Positions 11,001 to 25,000 of a stretch of DNA of 64,000 nucleotides are shown piece by piece. This DNA comes from Hirundichthys speculiger (lineage: Eukaryota; Chordata; Actinopteri; Beloniformes; Exocoetidae), in the NCBI GenBank assembly GCA_018398805.1, contig JAGFBZ010001926.1:310001-374000 (forward strand). The letters run 5' to 3'. The stretch's first letter is position 1. Each line of letters starts with the position of its first letter. The position numbers were made by a program, and so were the translations under genes. The notes below the pieces were generated by a model, which ran no database searches, was not told the origin of the DNA, and saw nothing but the letters and a program-made list of their open reading frames with translations.

Positions 11001-14000
11001 GCATGTCAGTTAAATCATATATTTTATGATGCAGTAGGGGATATTGTGCTGTTCCCATATTTTTGAGAGTGTTCCCTGTCAGCGCTCCTTGTTTGTCATC
11101 ATCTTTTAAATCTATTTACTGCTCAAAGAAATCAATACGCCTAAGTGAGGAAAGGTGTAGATTCTCGGGATATGGCTCGCTGCTCCTTCACTTTCTCTCT
11201 CTGTTTCTCATACACATGTACAGAGAAAAAAAAAAAGCTGTGATAGCCACAGTGATAGGCGTGTTCAAGTGTCTTTTGGTGTGTGTGTGTGTGTGTGTGT
11301 GCTGGTGGCGATGAGGAAGAAGTGTCACACGACTTTGAAAAAGAGCGAGTGCAAGCTGAACCTTTTCCCCTGACAGCCAAATCAATGGAGCAGGTCTTTC
11401 ACTTCCTCAGCCAGACACACAAAAAGCATTTTTATGCTAGATCAAATCACATCACTCCCTGTCACCACCACCACCTCGGACAAAGCTGTGCCTACCAGCA
11501 GCCTCACTTTTGAAATAATGCTGGAAATTCTCTCAGCTCTTTTCAAAGCCATCACCCAACTTAAGCGTATTCGTGCCTTCCTGTATTCCTCGTTTCCTCC
11601 TCATTTCTTACATCACATATTGTATTCTCCCTCTTCCCTCCGATCCTGATCTCCCCCCCAACCCCACCTCGCTGCAGGCGTTCACGTCCTTAAATGTGGC
11701 GTTTAGCGTCATTTAGCGTGGTCAGGGAGCATGAAAAATGTGACACTTTCCCAGCCGCGGCTGGCTCACGCTTCGGCGCATCCCCATTGTGTTTCTACGT
11801 TGTCGTGGGTGATTTCTTCTCTGCAGAACCTCTACTGTATGAAACACTCATGCCTGTCTGAGCTTTGGCATGCTCCAGTTATGCTGTAGTGTCGCTGCAT
11901 TAGCGAGTAAGGGAGGAGGAGGAAGGGGGGGGCATTGAAGGAGAAGGTGGGGGGTCAGGCATGAGTGGAAACAGGAGGGGGACTGCAGAGAGTGAGAGAA
12001 CAAATCTTGCAAAAGAACGGTGGCAAAAAAAAAAACAACTGTGAGATGGAAAAGAAAGATGAGAATGAAAGGAAAAGAGACTGTGCATGACACCCCAAGA
12101 GAAAATATTTCTGTTTTGAATAGCTTTGCATTTCTTTCTGCCCACTGTTGCATTTTACAATATCATGTGGGTGTTGGGGATTGAATGATAATGCTGGGCA
12201 GAGACCTGCTCTCACTCTACCTTGGAGTAAAACACGTTTTCCATGACCTCTCCATCTCTGTACCAGGTGATCTCAGCAGCAGGTTTGGCTCCCGAGGCTC
12301 TGCAGGTGAGGTTGTGTGGTGTGTGGGCCTTCAGACGCACAACAGGGCCACCCTCCACCGTAGGGTCAGCGGGGGGAACTGTAAAACAGAACAAACACAC
12401 CACTCAAAAACAAAAAGACTCATTACAGCTCCAGGCGAGTACAGAGGCGCACAGAAGTAAAGCTCATATTGAGTTTGCTGCTGCTCTTAGCACAGCATCA
12501 ATATATAACAATACCTTCTTATTGCCAAGTGTCTGTTAACAAGGTATAGTGCGAGACAGGAGAAAAGACCAAAAACAATTGATATTTGGTGAGAAAAAAA
12601 AAGAAATGCTCAACCTTTTTTATTTCCTTTCTCGGGACGAGCATTATTGCTCTATTTGCTCTTACTGTTGCAGAGTGATGTTTCAACTGAATTGCTTATT
12701 TGTTCATTTATTTGCATGGTTTCGCACGCACCACTGGCAAGCCAAGCGTGCCACCCCTGATGAAGGCGTCTATCTCCCCAGCCAATAAGAGAAGGCGTAA
12801 ACATGGGGTTAGAGCTGGCCTTTCTCGCACCCTCCACCGAACCAATTTCACTGTGTGTATCTGAATTGTCAGAGGTCCTTCCGCTGCGGCGGCACGGACA
12901 CTAATGGAATCCGAGTGCTAGGTGATTTTAATTTCCATGCCGATTCCCCTGACTGCACTCCCACTGTTGACTCCTTTGACTGTGCAGGATTGCTTTGGTC
13001 TCATCTGGGCACATTGATTTACACACACATGCGGGCATATGCGCACACATGAGCATACGCAGAAAAATCCCCCCCATTTCTCTTCAATACTCATGCGCTT
13101 TCTGTGTATATGCCATGATTTTCATGAACCACCAGCCTTGGTGTTTCAGAGTGTATATATTGTAGAAGTGGCAGTTTATAAACTCTCGTGGTTGATTTCA
13201 TACGTGCATGTGGCACTGCACAGAGAAAAGCAGGCAGATGAGCAATCCCAGACACTTAGATGAAACGTTCCTACAAGCTGCTTGTGATTTTAACATGTTT
13301 GCCTTCCCATGGCAACCTCATATGTACCACACTGCTTAAGTAGACTAAAAATATTTATCTTGATGGCAACAGACAGATTCAAGGATGTAAAAGTTTATGG
13401 CCAAGGCTGCCGTGATAGAACAGCATAAGATGCAGCAACAGGTCTGGGTCATTTTTCCCTCTGAGTTTTTGCGCTTAATGAAAAAAATATTTGCTCCTGG
13501 GAAGATTTATGGACAATTGGCAGGACTAATTAATAGAGTGATTTTCCTTTGCATGCCACCAGATGCCAGCAGTGCTTTGTTCATTTCGATTCCCACAAGA
13601 TCTGTCACTCCTAATCTTCCCACCACCCCTCCCTCCCCGCCACCCTCTACCTCTGAACGTCTGTGTGAAGAAGTAGATCACTCACATCATGTTAATGTAA
13701 AAACCGCCTTGCGGTTGATAGATGTTGTGGCTCACTGTAAAATGTGCTAACTGTGCAGATCCTGACTTTCAAGCAGCTATGCAAGTCATTTGTGACTGCA
13801 GCAATCACATTATTGCAGGGCTTGATTATTGCCACTGGAAGTACAGGCATTTCCTTTTCCTCCTGTTTCATCTGGTGCCTCAGAATTGTTTGGTTTGCTC
13901 TCAAGACCATGTTCTCCTCCGGGAAACTACATGCACGACAACATGAACTATGTGGATTTTCCTTCCTTTTCTGTTTTTGTGTATGGTACATGTGTTACAA

Positions 14001-16023
14001 CATTAGCGTTTTTGGCTTAGTTTTTTTTGTAATGAAGACACCTTGAGATGACTTTTTTTCTTTTAAAAGGATTGCCAGCCTGCAGGCCCTCATCACGAGG
14101 GGCCGGCTGTGAGGATCATGAGTGAGCTGTGTATCTTACCTAGTACAGTGAGTTTGGCACGGTGGGAGCGCAGCCCCGCCTGTGTAGCCTGACACTCATA
14201 CACCGCGTCATCCGCCAACTCTGCTGAATCGATCTGCAAGCTGTGCTCGCCTGATAGCGGGTCGCCCATTAAGGAATACCGTTCCCAGCCTGCATGAAGC
14301 CAGCACAGAGAATAGAGTCAGTGACAAACAATCCAACCAACAACAAACACATAATGAAAGGACTAAATAAATAAATAAACAGACTTGTGGCCTGAACAAA
14401 GGTGAAAGAAATGTGGAAAAACTCTTCATAAGACACATATAAAAGCACCGCATAGGGCCGGGCATTGAGCCATTGTGTTAGCAGAGCATCATGGATCTAG
14501 AAATGCAACACGTGAGAGGGCTGATGCAAGAGGAGACTGTCCTTTAAACACAGGCACAATAAAGATGGGGTGGCTAAGGTCAAGAGAAAGCCTCTCCACT
14601 TTCTCTCTGCTGTGCTACACATTTAAATGTCAGCGCGTGACAAAAGCCAATTGATTATCCACCTTCTTACAAGACTCTTAAAATGCTAAACAACAAATTA
14701 AAGTTCGGTGTGTGCGGCATGAGCTGATCTGTCAGCAAAGCATTCTTCTTTGGAGTTTCACTTGTGTAAAATCCTTTCGGTTGACAGAGGGAGAGTTGAT
14801 TTCTAATGAGACCAGGCATTGATCGCAACAAGACAGAAACAGATGCAGAGGGAGATAAATACAGAAAGGGCAGAAGGAAAAAAAAAAAGGTTGGTGATAG
14901 TAACCTGGTAGGTCTCTCTCTCCACCCAGTGCCAGTCCATCTTTGGTCCACTGTACCATTCCTCTGTAACCCACAATGACACAGGGCAGAGTCACCGACT
15001 GACCGGACACAACCACCTGGTCCTGGGGTTGCTGGGAGAAGTAGGCTGCTTGGGTGGCTGCTGGGAGAAAAAAAAAAAAGAAAAGGACTATGTGAACATA
15101 GTTGCAAAAGTAGATGAAATATTCTCACTTCACAGTTTAGCTAAAAAAGGTACAAGCATGCACGAAGAGCATTTGATGTTAGCGCAGTTCTTTATAGAGT
15201 CAACTAATATGCTGCGAGTAAGTTTCATTTCCAAAAATAAAATATGAGCAAAAGCAGATTGCTTTTGAACTGGACAGCTCCCGCTCCTGCCATCATGCTT
15301 GCAAAGCGAATGAACAAGCTTGGCATGTGGGGAAATATGACTTTCTCCATAAATGTGGTTTCTAAGAGGAAGAGTCGGCAGTGCCTCATAATTTATTTAA
15401 CTGTTTCCAAAGACCATATGTTCATTGACATGAAGCAAACACACTTCTGGGGGAAAAAAAAAATAAAAAAAATCTGCCACTGATTTTTGTAAAAATGTAT
15501 GTTAAACAATCAAAACTCCATTAAAGTTCCCAGGGGACCCTGGAGCCTGCTAAAAGTCTGCGGAGACACCTGCTGCTGTTTCGCTCTCGTGTTTAAGTAA
15601 GGCACGCGGCCTCGCTGAATTGGCTGGGTTGCCTTTACACACATGCAGAAACACAGCGTGAATACGGATGCACAACTCCAACTGTTTGTGCCTCTATGCT
15701 AAAGATTGAGTATTACAAATCCTACTGGCAGGAGAAGATGGCAACACTCCAGAGGTAACTAATCCATAGGGGAAGGTAGGAGGTGAGAGGGAGAGGCAGT
15801 TGGTTGGTTATCTAAGTGGGGTGTCTGTGTGAGTCGGGAAAAGGGACTTAAAAAAAAAAAAATCTTCCCTCATTCTCCATCCCTACTTCTTTGTTGCTCG
15901 GTGCAGAATGGAAGGGAAGGGGGACGAAGGAAGATAAAGACGCCTCTATTCAGGGAGTGCTAAGCCCCCCCCTTGAACTGCTTGGTGAGAGCGCTTAAAC
16001 AGACAGCAACCCCCCCCAAACAC

Positions 16024-16056
<33 letters not shown>

Positions 16057-19000
16057 CCATGGCAAAGAAAGCCACTGAAAGGAGGGCAACATACGGCGGC
16101 CAGAAACGCTATTGTCCCCTTGTCCCTCTCTTTTAATAGGCCTCTTCATTTCCAATCAATCCTGCTAAATGCAAGTTTAATAGCTTTTCAATAGCTGCCT
16201 TCCCCCCCAGAGGGTAGCTGGGATTTTCTCTGTCTCACCCCTTTTCGCTCTCTTCTCTCTCCATTCTCTTTGTTTTGTTTGGTTTTGTTTTTTTTTTTCT
16301 CCTTTTGAAGGGTGAAGGGGTTGGGGGGGGGGAGGACTTCCGAGGTGGTTGGCAGTGGTTATTCCGCACTCAATTACCCACTTCATCTCAGGGTGCACCA
16401 TGGACTGATCCTCACTCCTCTCCTCCTTCACCCTTCACGCCCTCCCACCAGTGTCACGCAACAGCACAATTAAAGCTGCCAAACAGTGAGCTCATCAGGA
16501 ACGTGAGTTCTCTACGACTCAGGGCATCTTGGTTAAGCCAACCAACCGCCAAAAAAAAAAAAAAAAAAAGAAGATTTTCACATGCACCCATTGTGTCTTG
16601 CTCTGCAACTAGGCCAGTAAACAGATGATCAGAAAAGAAAAAAAAGAAGGTTTCCTTACATTCTCTCCCTGTACATCACTTTACCAAGGGGTTTTCAAAG
16701 GAGAATGAGCTGTGGGTGCAACAGGGGTAGACAGTATGTGTGTCACGCACCGTGGATCAAAAGGGGCCAATTTGAAAGCTTCAATGAGAAGTGAAACATC
16801 TTCGAGCTCAGGCTATTAGGCATTTAGCGAAGGCTGGAATTTTCCCTTCACACCTTTAAAAAAAACGATGTTTTCACAATCTTCCCGCCTGTCCCTAACA
16901 TTCTACCTTTATGAGCTATTAAGTGTTTTCATATTCTTCCCCTTGCAGGCCAAGCTGGTTATTTTCCTCTTTGTGCTTGCAACAGAGCAAACGATGATTC
17001 CAATTAAATATCTTGCCTGGAATATCTTAATGTTTACAATGGGTAATAAGTCACTCCATTGGTTGATTGTTTAGATGGATTACATGCATAGAATTGTTTC
17101 TCTTTACCTCGCCCACATACAATTTGTCATGCTCACAAATGGCAATTAACAGCATGTATACACACACAGATATGTATATATACAGGCGTACAAATATAGT
17201 ACAGAGCGTGCGCTGTAGAGAACATCTACACACCATATGAGTGATTCATGGCTCTCCACATCCCTTATTGAAAATGCTCAACAGAACATCTCGACTGGCT
17301 AATGACTCATGCCAGATTCCTTTAATTCCTCCTTGCTGAATTAGACAATTCTTTGACGGTGTATTAGCAGCTTAATTACATGAATACATTTCTGATGGAG
17401 AGAGAGAAGGAACGAAACCAGACAAAGAATTGGAGGAGAAGCAGTCAGAAGAAGTAAGGAGCTGTGGGTGTGAAGAGGCTTTTTCTTAGTATGATGCAGT
17501 GTCACGTACGGCGCACACCCTCAAGTGCACAAACACGCACTGCAGTTTTTGAGTGTTTTTCTACCAGACTAAAATGAGGAGCTTGTATATTGGCTGCAGT
17601 TGAATCATATTCCACAGGAAAGACTTCAAACCCCTTGAAATTCTTACATTTCTGCCGTGGATGCTTGTTTATTTACCTGGCTGTCTCAGGCAGGTAAATG
17701 TGTGCAAAGGTGATTATAGTCACACGTGCGTGCTTAATGTAACATTACACGCTGTTGAAACGTAGTTCTGCAAATCCTCACCACAAAAAAATATCACATT
17801 TGCCGTGCTTCTTACCTTGCTCGGTGTATAGTGTGTGTGCTTTCCATCCCTCGGTAACAAGGTCAAAACACATTTGGCCTCTTACATTTTAATCCGGATT
17901 TCTCAAAATGGAATATAACTTCACGCCGCTGGATGCACATGAGGCTACGTTTATATATATTTCTGCCTGACTGCACGAGCTCAGTGTGTGTTTGCCTGTC
18001 TGAAAATGCGCTACGTATGTTTATATCTGTGTGTATGAGCGCGCATCTAAATGTGTTGAAAAGTGTGGAGGACGGGGCAGTGTTAATAGGGAAGGGAACT
18101 TGTCAGGCACTGGAGGGCACATTTAGCAGTTACTTTGACACAGTGACTTTCCTGTCACATGGTAGGAGTTAAGTGCATAGCAGCCTCCCAAACTTAGCCA
18201 CTACCTATTAAAGAGCTTTGCTCTGACCCTGGCACTGCCTGCACTCTTTCTCCCTTTTTCATCTGAACTGATGGGGATACACTCACATTAGGAGGGATCA
18301 GGAAGAGATGGACAGATGTCGGTAGTGATCCATCCACCACTGGACATCTGCCTTGATAGATTTAGTGTAGATTCAAGCTGTCATTCTGCATGAGTGTGTG
18401 GGCTGAAAATGCATATGTGTAAGCACTGGCCATGATGCCAAAGACCAAGAAAGATGATGGCACTGCAGATGACCTTTTCATAAAATTTGGATCCAACACA
18501 CACGCTGCACTCTCTGCCAAGTCACCACAGTAACCATCTGTAAAATAAGTAAAAACAAAGAAAAGCAAATATCCATGCTAATTTAGCTCTATATTTAATT
18601 CAAATAAACATAGAATAACAAGAGATTCCCCATCCTGCCCATTTTCCCTTGTTTTGCAACAACACTCAAGTGCATATGATGTTGAACGATGACACGCGTT
18701 GTACAAGCATTTTAATCCTGATTTTACTCCATGTCTTAATTCCCTCTCAGTGTGAGAAGTGCAACTTCCCATCCTGTGGGGTATATAAATATAAGTGCTA
18801 TTAACTTGACTGGCCAATTTGCTGTGTGCAGTAATAATTCAAGATGTTAAAAAGACGTAGCAGTGGATAACTGCTTGCATTTTTGCCCCCAGTCACAAAG
18901 GCAGAATTCAGCTGGTGTGAATTTCTCCACAATAAGAGGCAAAGAGGGAATGAAAAAAAAAAACAGTGCAGAAAAAGGCAATTCGCAGAAAAGTGTCAAG

Positions 19001-22000
19001 CTTGGAATAAACAACCCCTCTCCCCAAATGCAATCCATTGTGCCTTGTCTAGATAAGGCTTCTAAATCGGGCTGGAAAATGGGAGCTCCATTTCTCTCTG
19101 TATGGAATTATTATCCCTTTGTTTTGACTCTGGCTCTTTTGTCTTTCTTTTCCTGTGCGCGTGTGTGTCTGTGGGTGTATGTGTATACAGAATAGACAGC
19201 AGTGCTGAGTAGCTGAACCAGAGTCCCAAAGGGGACACTGCACCCATCTCGTGTTTGATCTGGCTACTAAGCTCATTACCGTGACTCCTACAGAACTTCT
19301 GAGAGCTTGAAGGGGGTTAACAACAGTTACCACCCACCAGCTTGTGGCAGTATGGCGCCAAACGCATGAGCTTCATGTGTGAGAACCTCTGTGTTGTTCT
19401 TTGGCTTGGTCTCTTGCAGACAGCTTCAGCTCGGGTCTTTGCAGATGGCCTCATCTCTGACGGTGCCCATGCAGACTCACTTCAATCCTTTCTCTCCCAC
19501 ATTGAATTCCAGCTGCACTCCCACCCACCCGCTCTCACTATCTTTTCTCCCATTCTGCGTTTTTGTGCCCAAATTGCAGTCTAACAGCTTTTTAAGAGCT
19601 GTTTTGCTGGAGTTTAATCCTCCTAGCCTCCCCTTTCAGCCTTTATTCTATTGTGAAAATCTTGGCTCAGACCGAGACTCTTTTTAGAGAGTGGACCAGC
19701 TCATCCACCCGACACCCCCCCACCCCCACCCCCCTCGCCTCTCTGCTGATACCCTCACCCGGAGCATTCGCTTCCATTCCTGCATCCATTTGCAATCCAG
19801 CACCATCCTCTCATTCCTCTGCTTATCACTTGTGTGTCTCCAGTCAGTTAGGCATGATCCCTGAAATCAATACCTTGCAGGCCCCTTTGAGAGTCATAAG
19901 GTGTTACTAATTGTTGATTTGCTTTCTTCGTGCCTTTTTCTGCCATCACTCTGCTTTTTTCAGACACTGTCAGCTGTCATCTTTTGCCAAGCTCTCTTGA
20001 ACTTTCTCTCCCCATCTCTTCCTCTTCCACTTTTTTTGTTCCCCCCCGTCCTTTTCTCTCGCTCTCTGTATCCCTGGTGTGAAAATCACAGAGGTTTGTG
20101 TCACCTTGTCAACACAACTCTCAAGAAAGCAGGTTGTTTTTTTTTTTTTTTTATTTTTCTTTTTTTTGGGGGGGGGGGGGTGTGGTAAGGAAAAAAGGGT
20201 CATACGTTAGAAAGAGCAGAAAAACTGAAGCAAGGTAAAATGGAAAAAGTCGGCTTCTGTCAGTTTCCAATTGCAAAGGAGCAAGTTGTGTGGGGGTGGG
20301 AGGGTTGATGGAATGCAGTAATCAGTCTGTCTCCAAGGCCGTCACCGTGAGGCTTTTCCCTGCTGGAGCAGGGCGCTGCACACATCAGGGCATCGGTGGG
20401 GCTGTTTGCATGGGTGAGCAGTGGCAGAGCTTCTCTCTGGATAGCTGCTACAACAGATGCATCAGATGGTGTAACAGAGTGGTATGGATGCGGGGAGAGG
20501 AAAGTGTGAGGAGGGAAAGGAAGAGGCTGAGGGAGACTGGGACCAAGAGTGCTGATGTGACATAGCCGGTGAGTGAGTGTATGTGAATGACTAGTCACTG
20601 CTGCAGTGCCTGACAATGTGCCATAAACACGCTCGTTCTCATCCTGTTCACCCACACTCGCAGCTCCCATGTACACATACATGCGGTCTCGGTGTCGTGG
20701 TCCCATATCTTTAGGGTTTCCAGTGGGCAGAAGCGTCTCTCTCTCAGTATAATTCCAGCACGGCTTTTAAACAGTTCCCACACTCTGAAGCCCAGGAGCC
20801 AAAGAGCTGAGAGCTGAGAGCTGACTTCGTGCAGACAGATAACAAGTAACTGGCTGGCTGGCAGGAAGACAGAAAAGAAAAAGCCATATAAAAAAAGACA
20901 GAGAAGGGGAGGGAGTCAGTGGTGGTATGAAATTGTCTGTACACATCAACTAGCCGTGTTGACAAGATGTTGATTGAGCTAGTCTTGTCATTTCGTTCCT
21001 TCTAACCCCCTGGTGTTTTCTCTGCAAGACAGCTGCTGGCTGGATCTGTGTCACAGTTCCAGCCCTTTTCCAGTCCCCCCCCCCCCCCACACATACACAC
21101 ACACTTGTTTCTTCCCTAATTCGCCTCCCTGGCTCCCTCCCCCTCTTTCGCCAGTGTTTGGATGGAAGGGCTTTCAGTATAATTTACTGTGCTTTTAATC
21201 ATTAACTTCTTGTTTTTTTCAAAAGCTCTGGTTCAGTCTGTGCATAACAGCTGATGTGGTGGATAAAATAGTAATGGTGCGCAGCGTGTGCCACGGGGAC
21301 AGCTCAAAGATGGAGCCAGACTGGGGGAGCGGTATTTTCGTTCCAAACTGCACACACGACAAGTAAACAAAACAAGTAAATATACTAATAAATGATAGAT
21401 TAAAAAACCTATAAAACAACTAAGAGATAATATTAAAATTGCCCCTATCTCTTGTTTTTGTAAAAGGCTCTGGAAATGAAAACAAAAGAATTCTCAGCTT
21501 AGATTCAGTGCTGGGACTCAGAGGCTTATGCTCTGGGGTATCAATTAATTTAGTCAAGGGATTTGCAGCCTGCTCTTCATAATTGAGCCCAGTGGAGACC
21601 CCCTTGGCTCTTCATGATAGGAACTGGTGCGTTTCATAATTAATACCCCCCCCCCCCCCCCCCATTATTATTATTTTTTAATGAGGGTGCTAATGCTGTA
21701 AATGCATGCATCTCATTAGAGTAAGAGGACCATATACGTCATTGTTACACTTCTGCAGTGTTTGCTGCTGCTAAGATGAATAAAAGAGACAACCTCATTC
21801 AGAGGCAGCAATGGCACATTGAAGTCAATGCCACTCTTATGTGTGTGTCTGAATATAAAACGCAGCTAGCTCAATGAGAGTCTCATTAGTGTTGCTTAAT
21901 ATGTGTGTTTTTTAAAGCTTAGTGGTTAATGCCCGACTTGCCTCCATTTCATTGGAGCTCTCTTTAATTTGATGCATTCTTCTTTTTTTTTTTTTTTTTT

Positions 22001-25000
22001 TGAAGAGCCACTCCACAGAGAGCAGCTGAGCCGTGTTGTGAACTGTGCATCCAACAGAAACACAAAGGCACAGAACACCGCTAATTAAACCTGTTTGAAA
22101 TGTTCCTCGTCACTCTCCCTCTCATGGTAACTTCACATTACAGAACATATTTCTGAACTATCGTATCTCTGCATCTCTCCGTCTACAGACTGCAACTCCT
22201 TGCTATTAAACAAATTACCTCCTCTTCCCAGGAGAGGCATGGATCCAGTTCCACCTCCCTGTTCTTACAAAAACCCTTCAAATTGACACTTATTAACCGA
22301 TGTCTGTGCTCAGTCTGTGGCCAGAATTTCTGCTCTCTTCTCATCAAGATGTGCAGAAAATACAGCATGAACTTTAAATTCTATTTCACAGATTAAAAGT
22401 TGAGACATTCTTTTAAATTAATGATGACCAAAAGCTTCCAGAGCACCAGAAAAGGGGGGGGGGGGGGGGGGAGTGTTACCTGCCCACCTCGATACATCCT
22501 GCTTTGTGCTGAGAAAAAGAGGGGAAGGGGAAAACTAATTTCCTGAAACTCAATTTCTTGGGTGTTGATTAGTAAAGGAGCATAATTAGAGTAAAATGTG
22601 AACTCAGGGTTTTTAAGATTGCACCGCTTCCTTCAGAAAAATCAGGCCATGATTAATGAATACATGATTAATGAGAGAACTAATTAATCAATTAATTATT
22701 AAGCAAGCACTCTGAATGAGAACGGGGTAGGATGACAGTGAACAGTAATATAAGAGATGTTTAGGTTGTGCGTTAGAGAAAAAAGGATTTGCGATAATCT
22801 GACTGTTTGTTCTGTCGGTTTGTTTTATCTTCTGTTAGGGGAGGATGAGGAAGAAGGTGGGTGGGAGGAGATGAAGTCTTTCTCACTCTTCAGCTTCCTC
22901 AATCAGCCAGCACTGTTTCGTGTGAGACAACTGACCTCAGTGTTCTTTCTACCTTTGAAAGTAACCAGCAAAACCTGGGATCAGGTCTTTTGGTTAAGCA
23001 GAAACAAAACCCAGCATAACATTTGCCAGATACAGTAATAATGTTTGCACTGGGCTGTGAAAGGCCACACAACCTTCAATCAACACCTCTGGGAAGAAAG
23101 AGAGTGATGCAAAGTTCCCTCCTCTCTGTTTTTAACTAGGACACCCTATCAATCTTTGATAACCTGCAGCGTGGGTCTGTCCTGTGTGACCAGGGTGATG
23201 GGACTGATGGGACATTACAGCAAAGATTGATGTATGAAATGCAGGCTCCACATATAACTGTGATATACTGGACCGTTTCAAGTCAAGTTTGACCTTTTTT
23301 TTTTTCCCCCTAGATATTAATCGTTGCAGAGAGAGAATATATGTGTGATATATCCCTCCCCCAGGAGCCCTGCACACTTTCTTCTTTGTTGAGGGTTTCT
23401 TCTATACCTTTAGCTTGGGAAGGTGGGTTTTTATCTTGTCTGTCAAAAGTCCCCAGAGCTGCAACACAACAGGATATGGGGAAAAAAATATTATGTTATA
23501 AGCGGATGGGTTTATTGTTTCTATTAAAATGCAGCATCACTCTATAAAGCTGCATTTCCCGAGCCTCCCCTGACAACCGGAAACACATCCTCAAAGCAAG
23601 AACATAAGAGAACCATCTTTCATCCCTGCATATTTTTCCTGCTGGCCTTATTAAGAGTTGTGAGTGACGGAGGCTGAGAGTGTTAGGAGAGTCTCAGGAG
23701 GCTTTGATGGAGGCAAGCGATGGAGCTGTTGCAGGCTTAGGGTGAGATCATGCCTGCGTTTATCCACTCAAAAGTGCTTTATAAAGTTCTTTGTCTGCAT
23801 GCCACTTTCTCCTAACGTGCCTTTTATTTCTGTGTTCGTTCTGGTTTATTGTTTTTCCCAAACGGCCACTGGCCGGACTAGTGCTGCATTCTGTCCTAAT
23901 CATACCATGGCACTGCAGATTTCCTCAGAGTCAAGTGGGTGTGAATAGGTCTTTGTCACACAGGGTGGGTTGACTCATTAACTGTGAAACCCTGGACATA
24001 TGGTGGCTGTGTGTTGGGATGTATCATTGCAGAGAATGCCATGGGTTGGGCTCTTGACCCTTGCCTGGCCTTTAACACCTTACCGGCTGCACCCAAGTCT
24101 GTGGTTTGATTAACTTAAAACACTTCATTGTGAGCCTTGTTTTGGGGTGTGCTTTCTTTGGGGGGGGTTTCCTCCAAGTGAAGAATGTTTGCTTAGCAGT
24201 AGAAACAGATGTGTGCTATGTGACTGTTTTACCAAATACACACCATGTGCTTCTTCATGTGCTGCAGTGGCACAGACAAAAAAAAATGAACACACTCCTT
24301 CAGTAGTACACTGTTTGCATGACAGATGTGCAGAACTGCTAGGAGGTAACAACGTGTATCTTTGGTGGCCAAACTTCTGAAGAAAAACCTCCTTTTGTCA
24401 TGGTGCGATAAGACTTTTGTCTACAGATGCCCACTACAGTGACGCTGCCGCTCCAACAGAACCATATTAAAAAGGGAGAAGGAGTATATCTTCCATGCAC
24501 CTCTGGCCATACGGCATAGTTGATAAAATACAAATTCAAACTTTTAATATGTGTCTCCTGAGCTCATTCCTTATTCTTTTATGCATTATATCCGGATGTC
24601 TGCAAAGCAAGACTTTTTTAACAGGTTACTTCTACTGTGAAGCCTCAGGTTTGGAGCTCTAATAAACAAGCGGAGCGTTACAGGCTCTTAAGCCCATCTG
24701 GTGGGATGATCGATCATTAGAAAGAGTGCGTGGATAACTCCCTCAGCTTGCCTGCTGGCGACCACTGATCCTATATCACTCTCACAGGATATGGTATGAA
24801 TCACAGGAAGTTGAGATCAATCTTTATAGATTGTGCCGCGTGATTGCAAATGAAGAAAAAAAAAATCCCACTTGAATTTAACCACTTGAATGCCTCACTG
24901 TCTGCCTGTGTTTGTGTAACTTTGTGGGTGTGTGCGATGTGCACGGCAAAGTGCGTGCCGTGTGTTTTCCCCTTTTACGGATTTCTGATATTTGTAGAGC

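Noticed and set aside
20260..20706. 148-codon open frame in kirrel intron 1
   Set aside because: His/Ser/Pro-rich translation overlapping frames on the other strand; no family signature.
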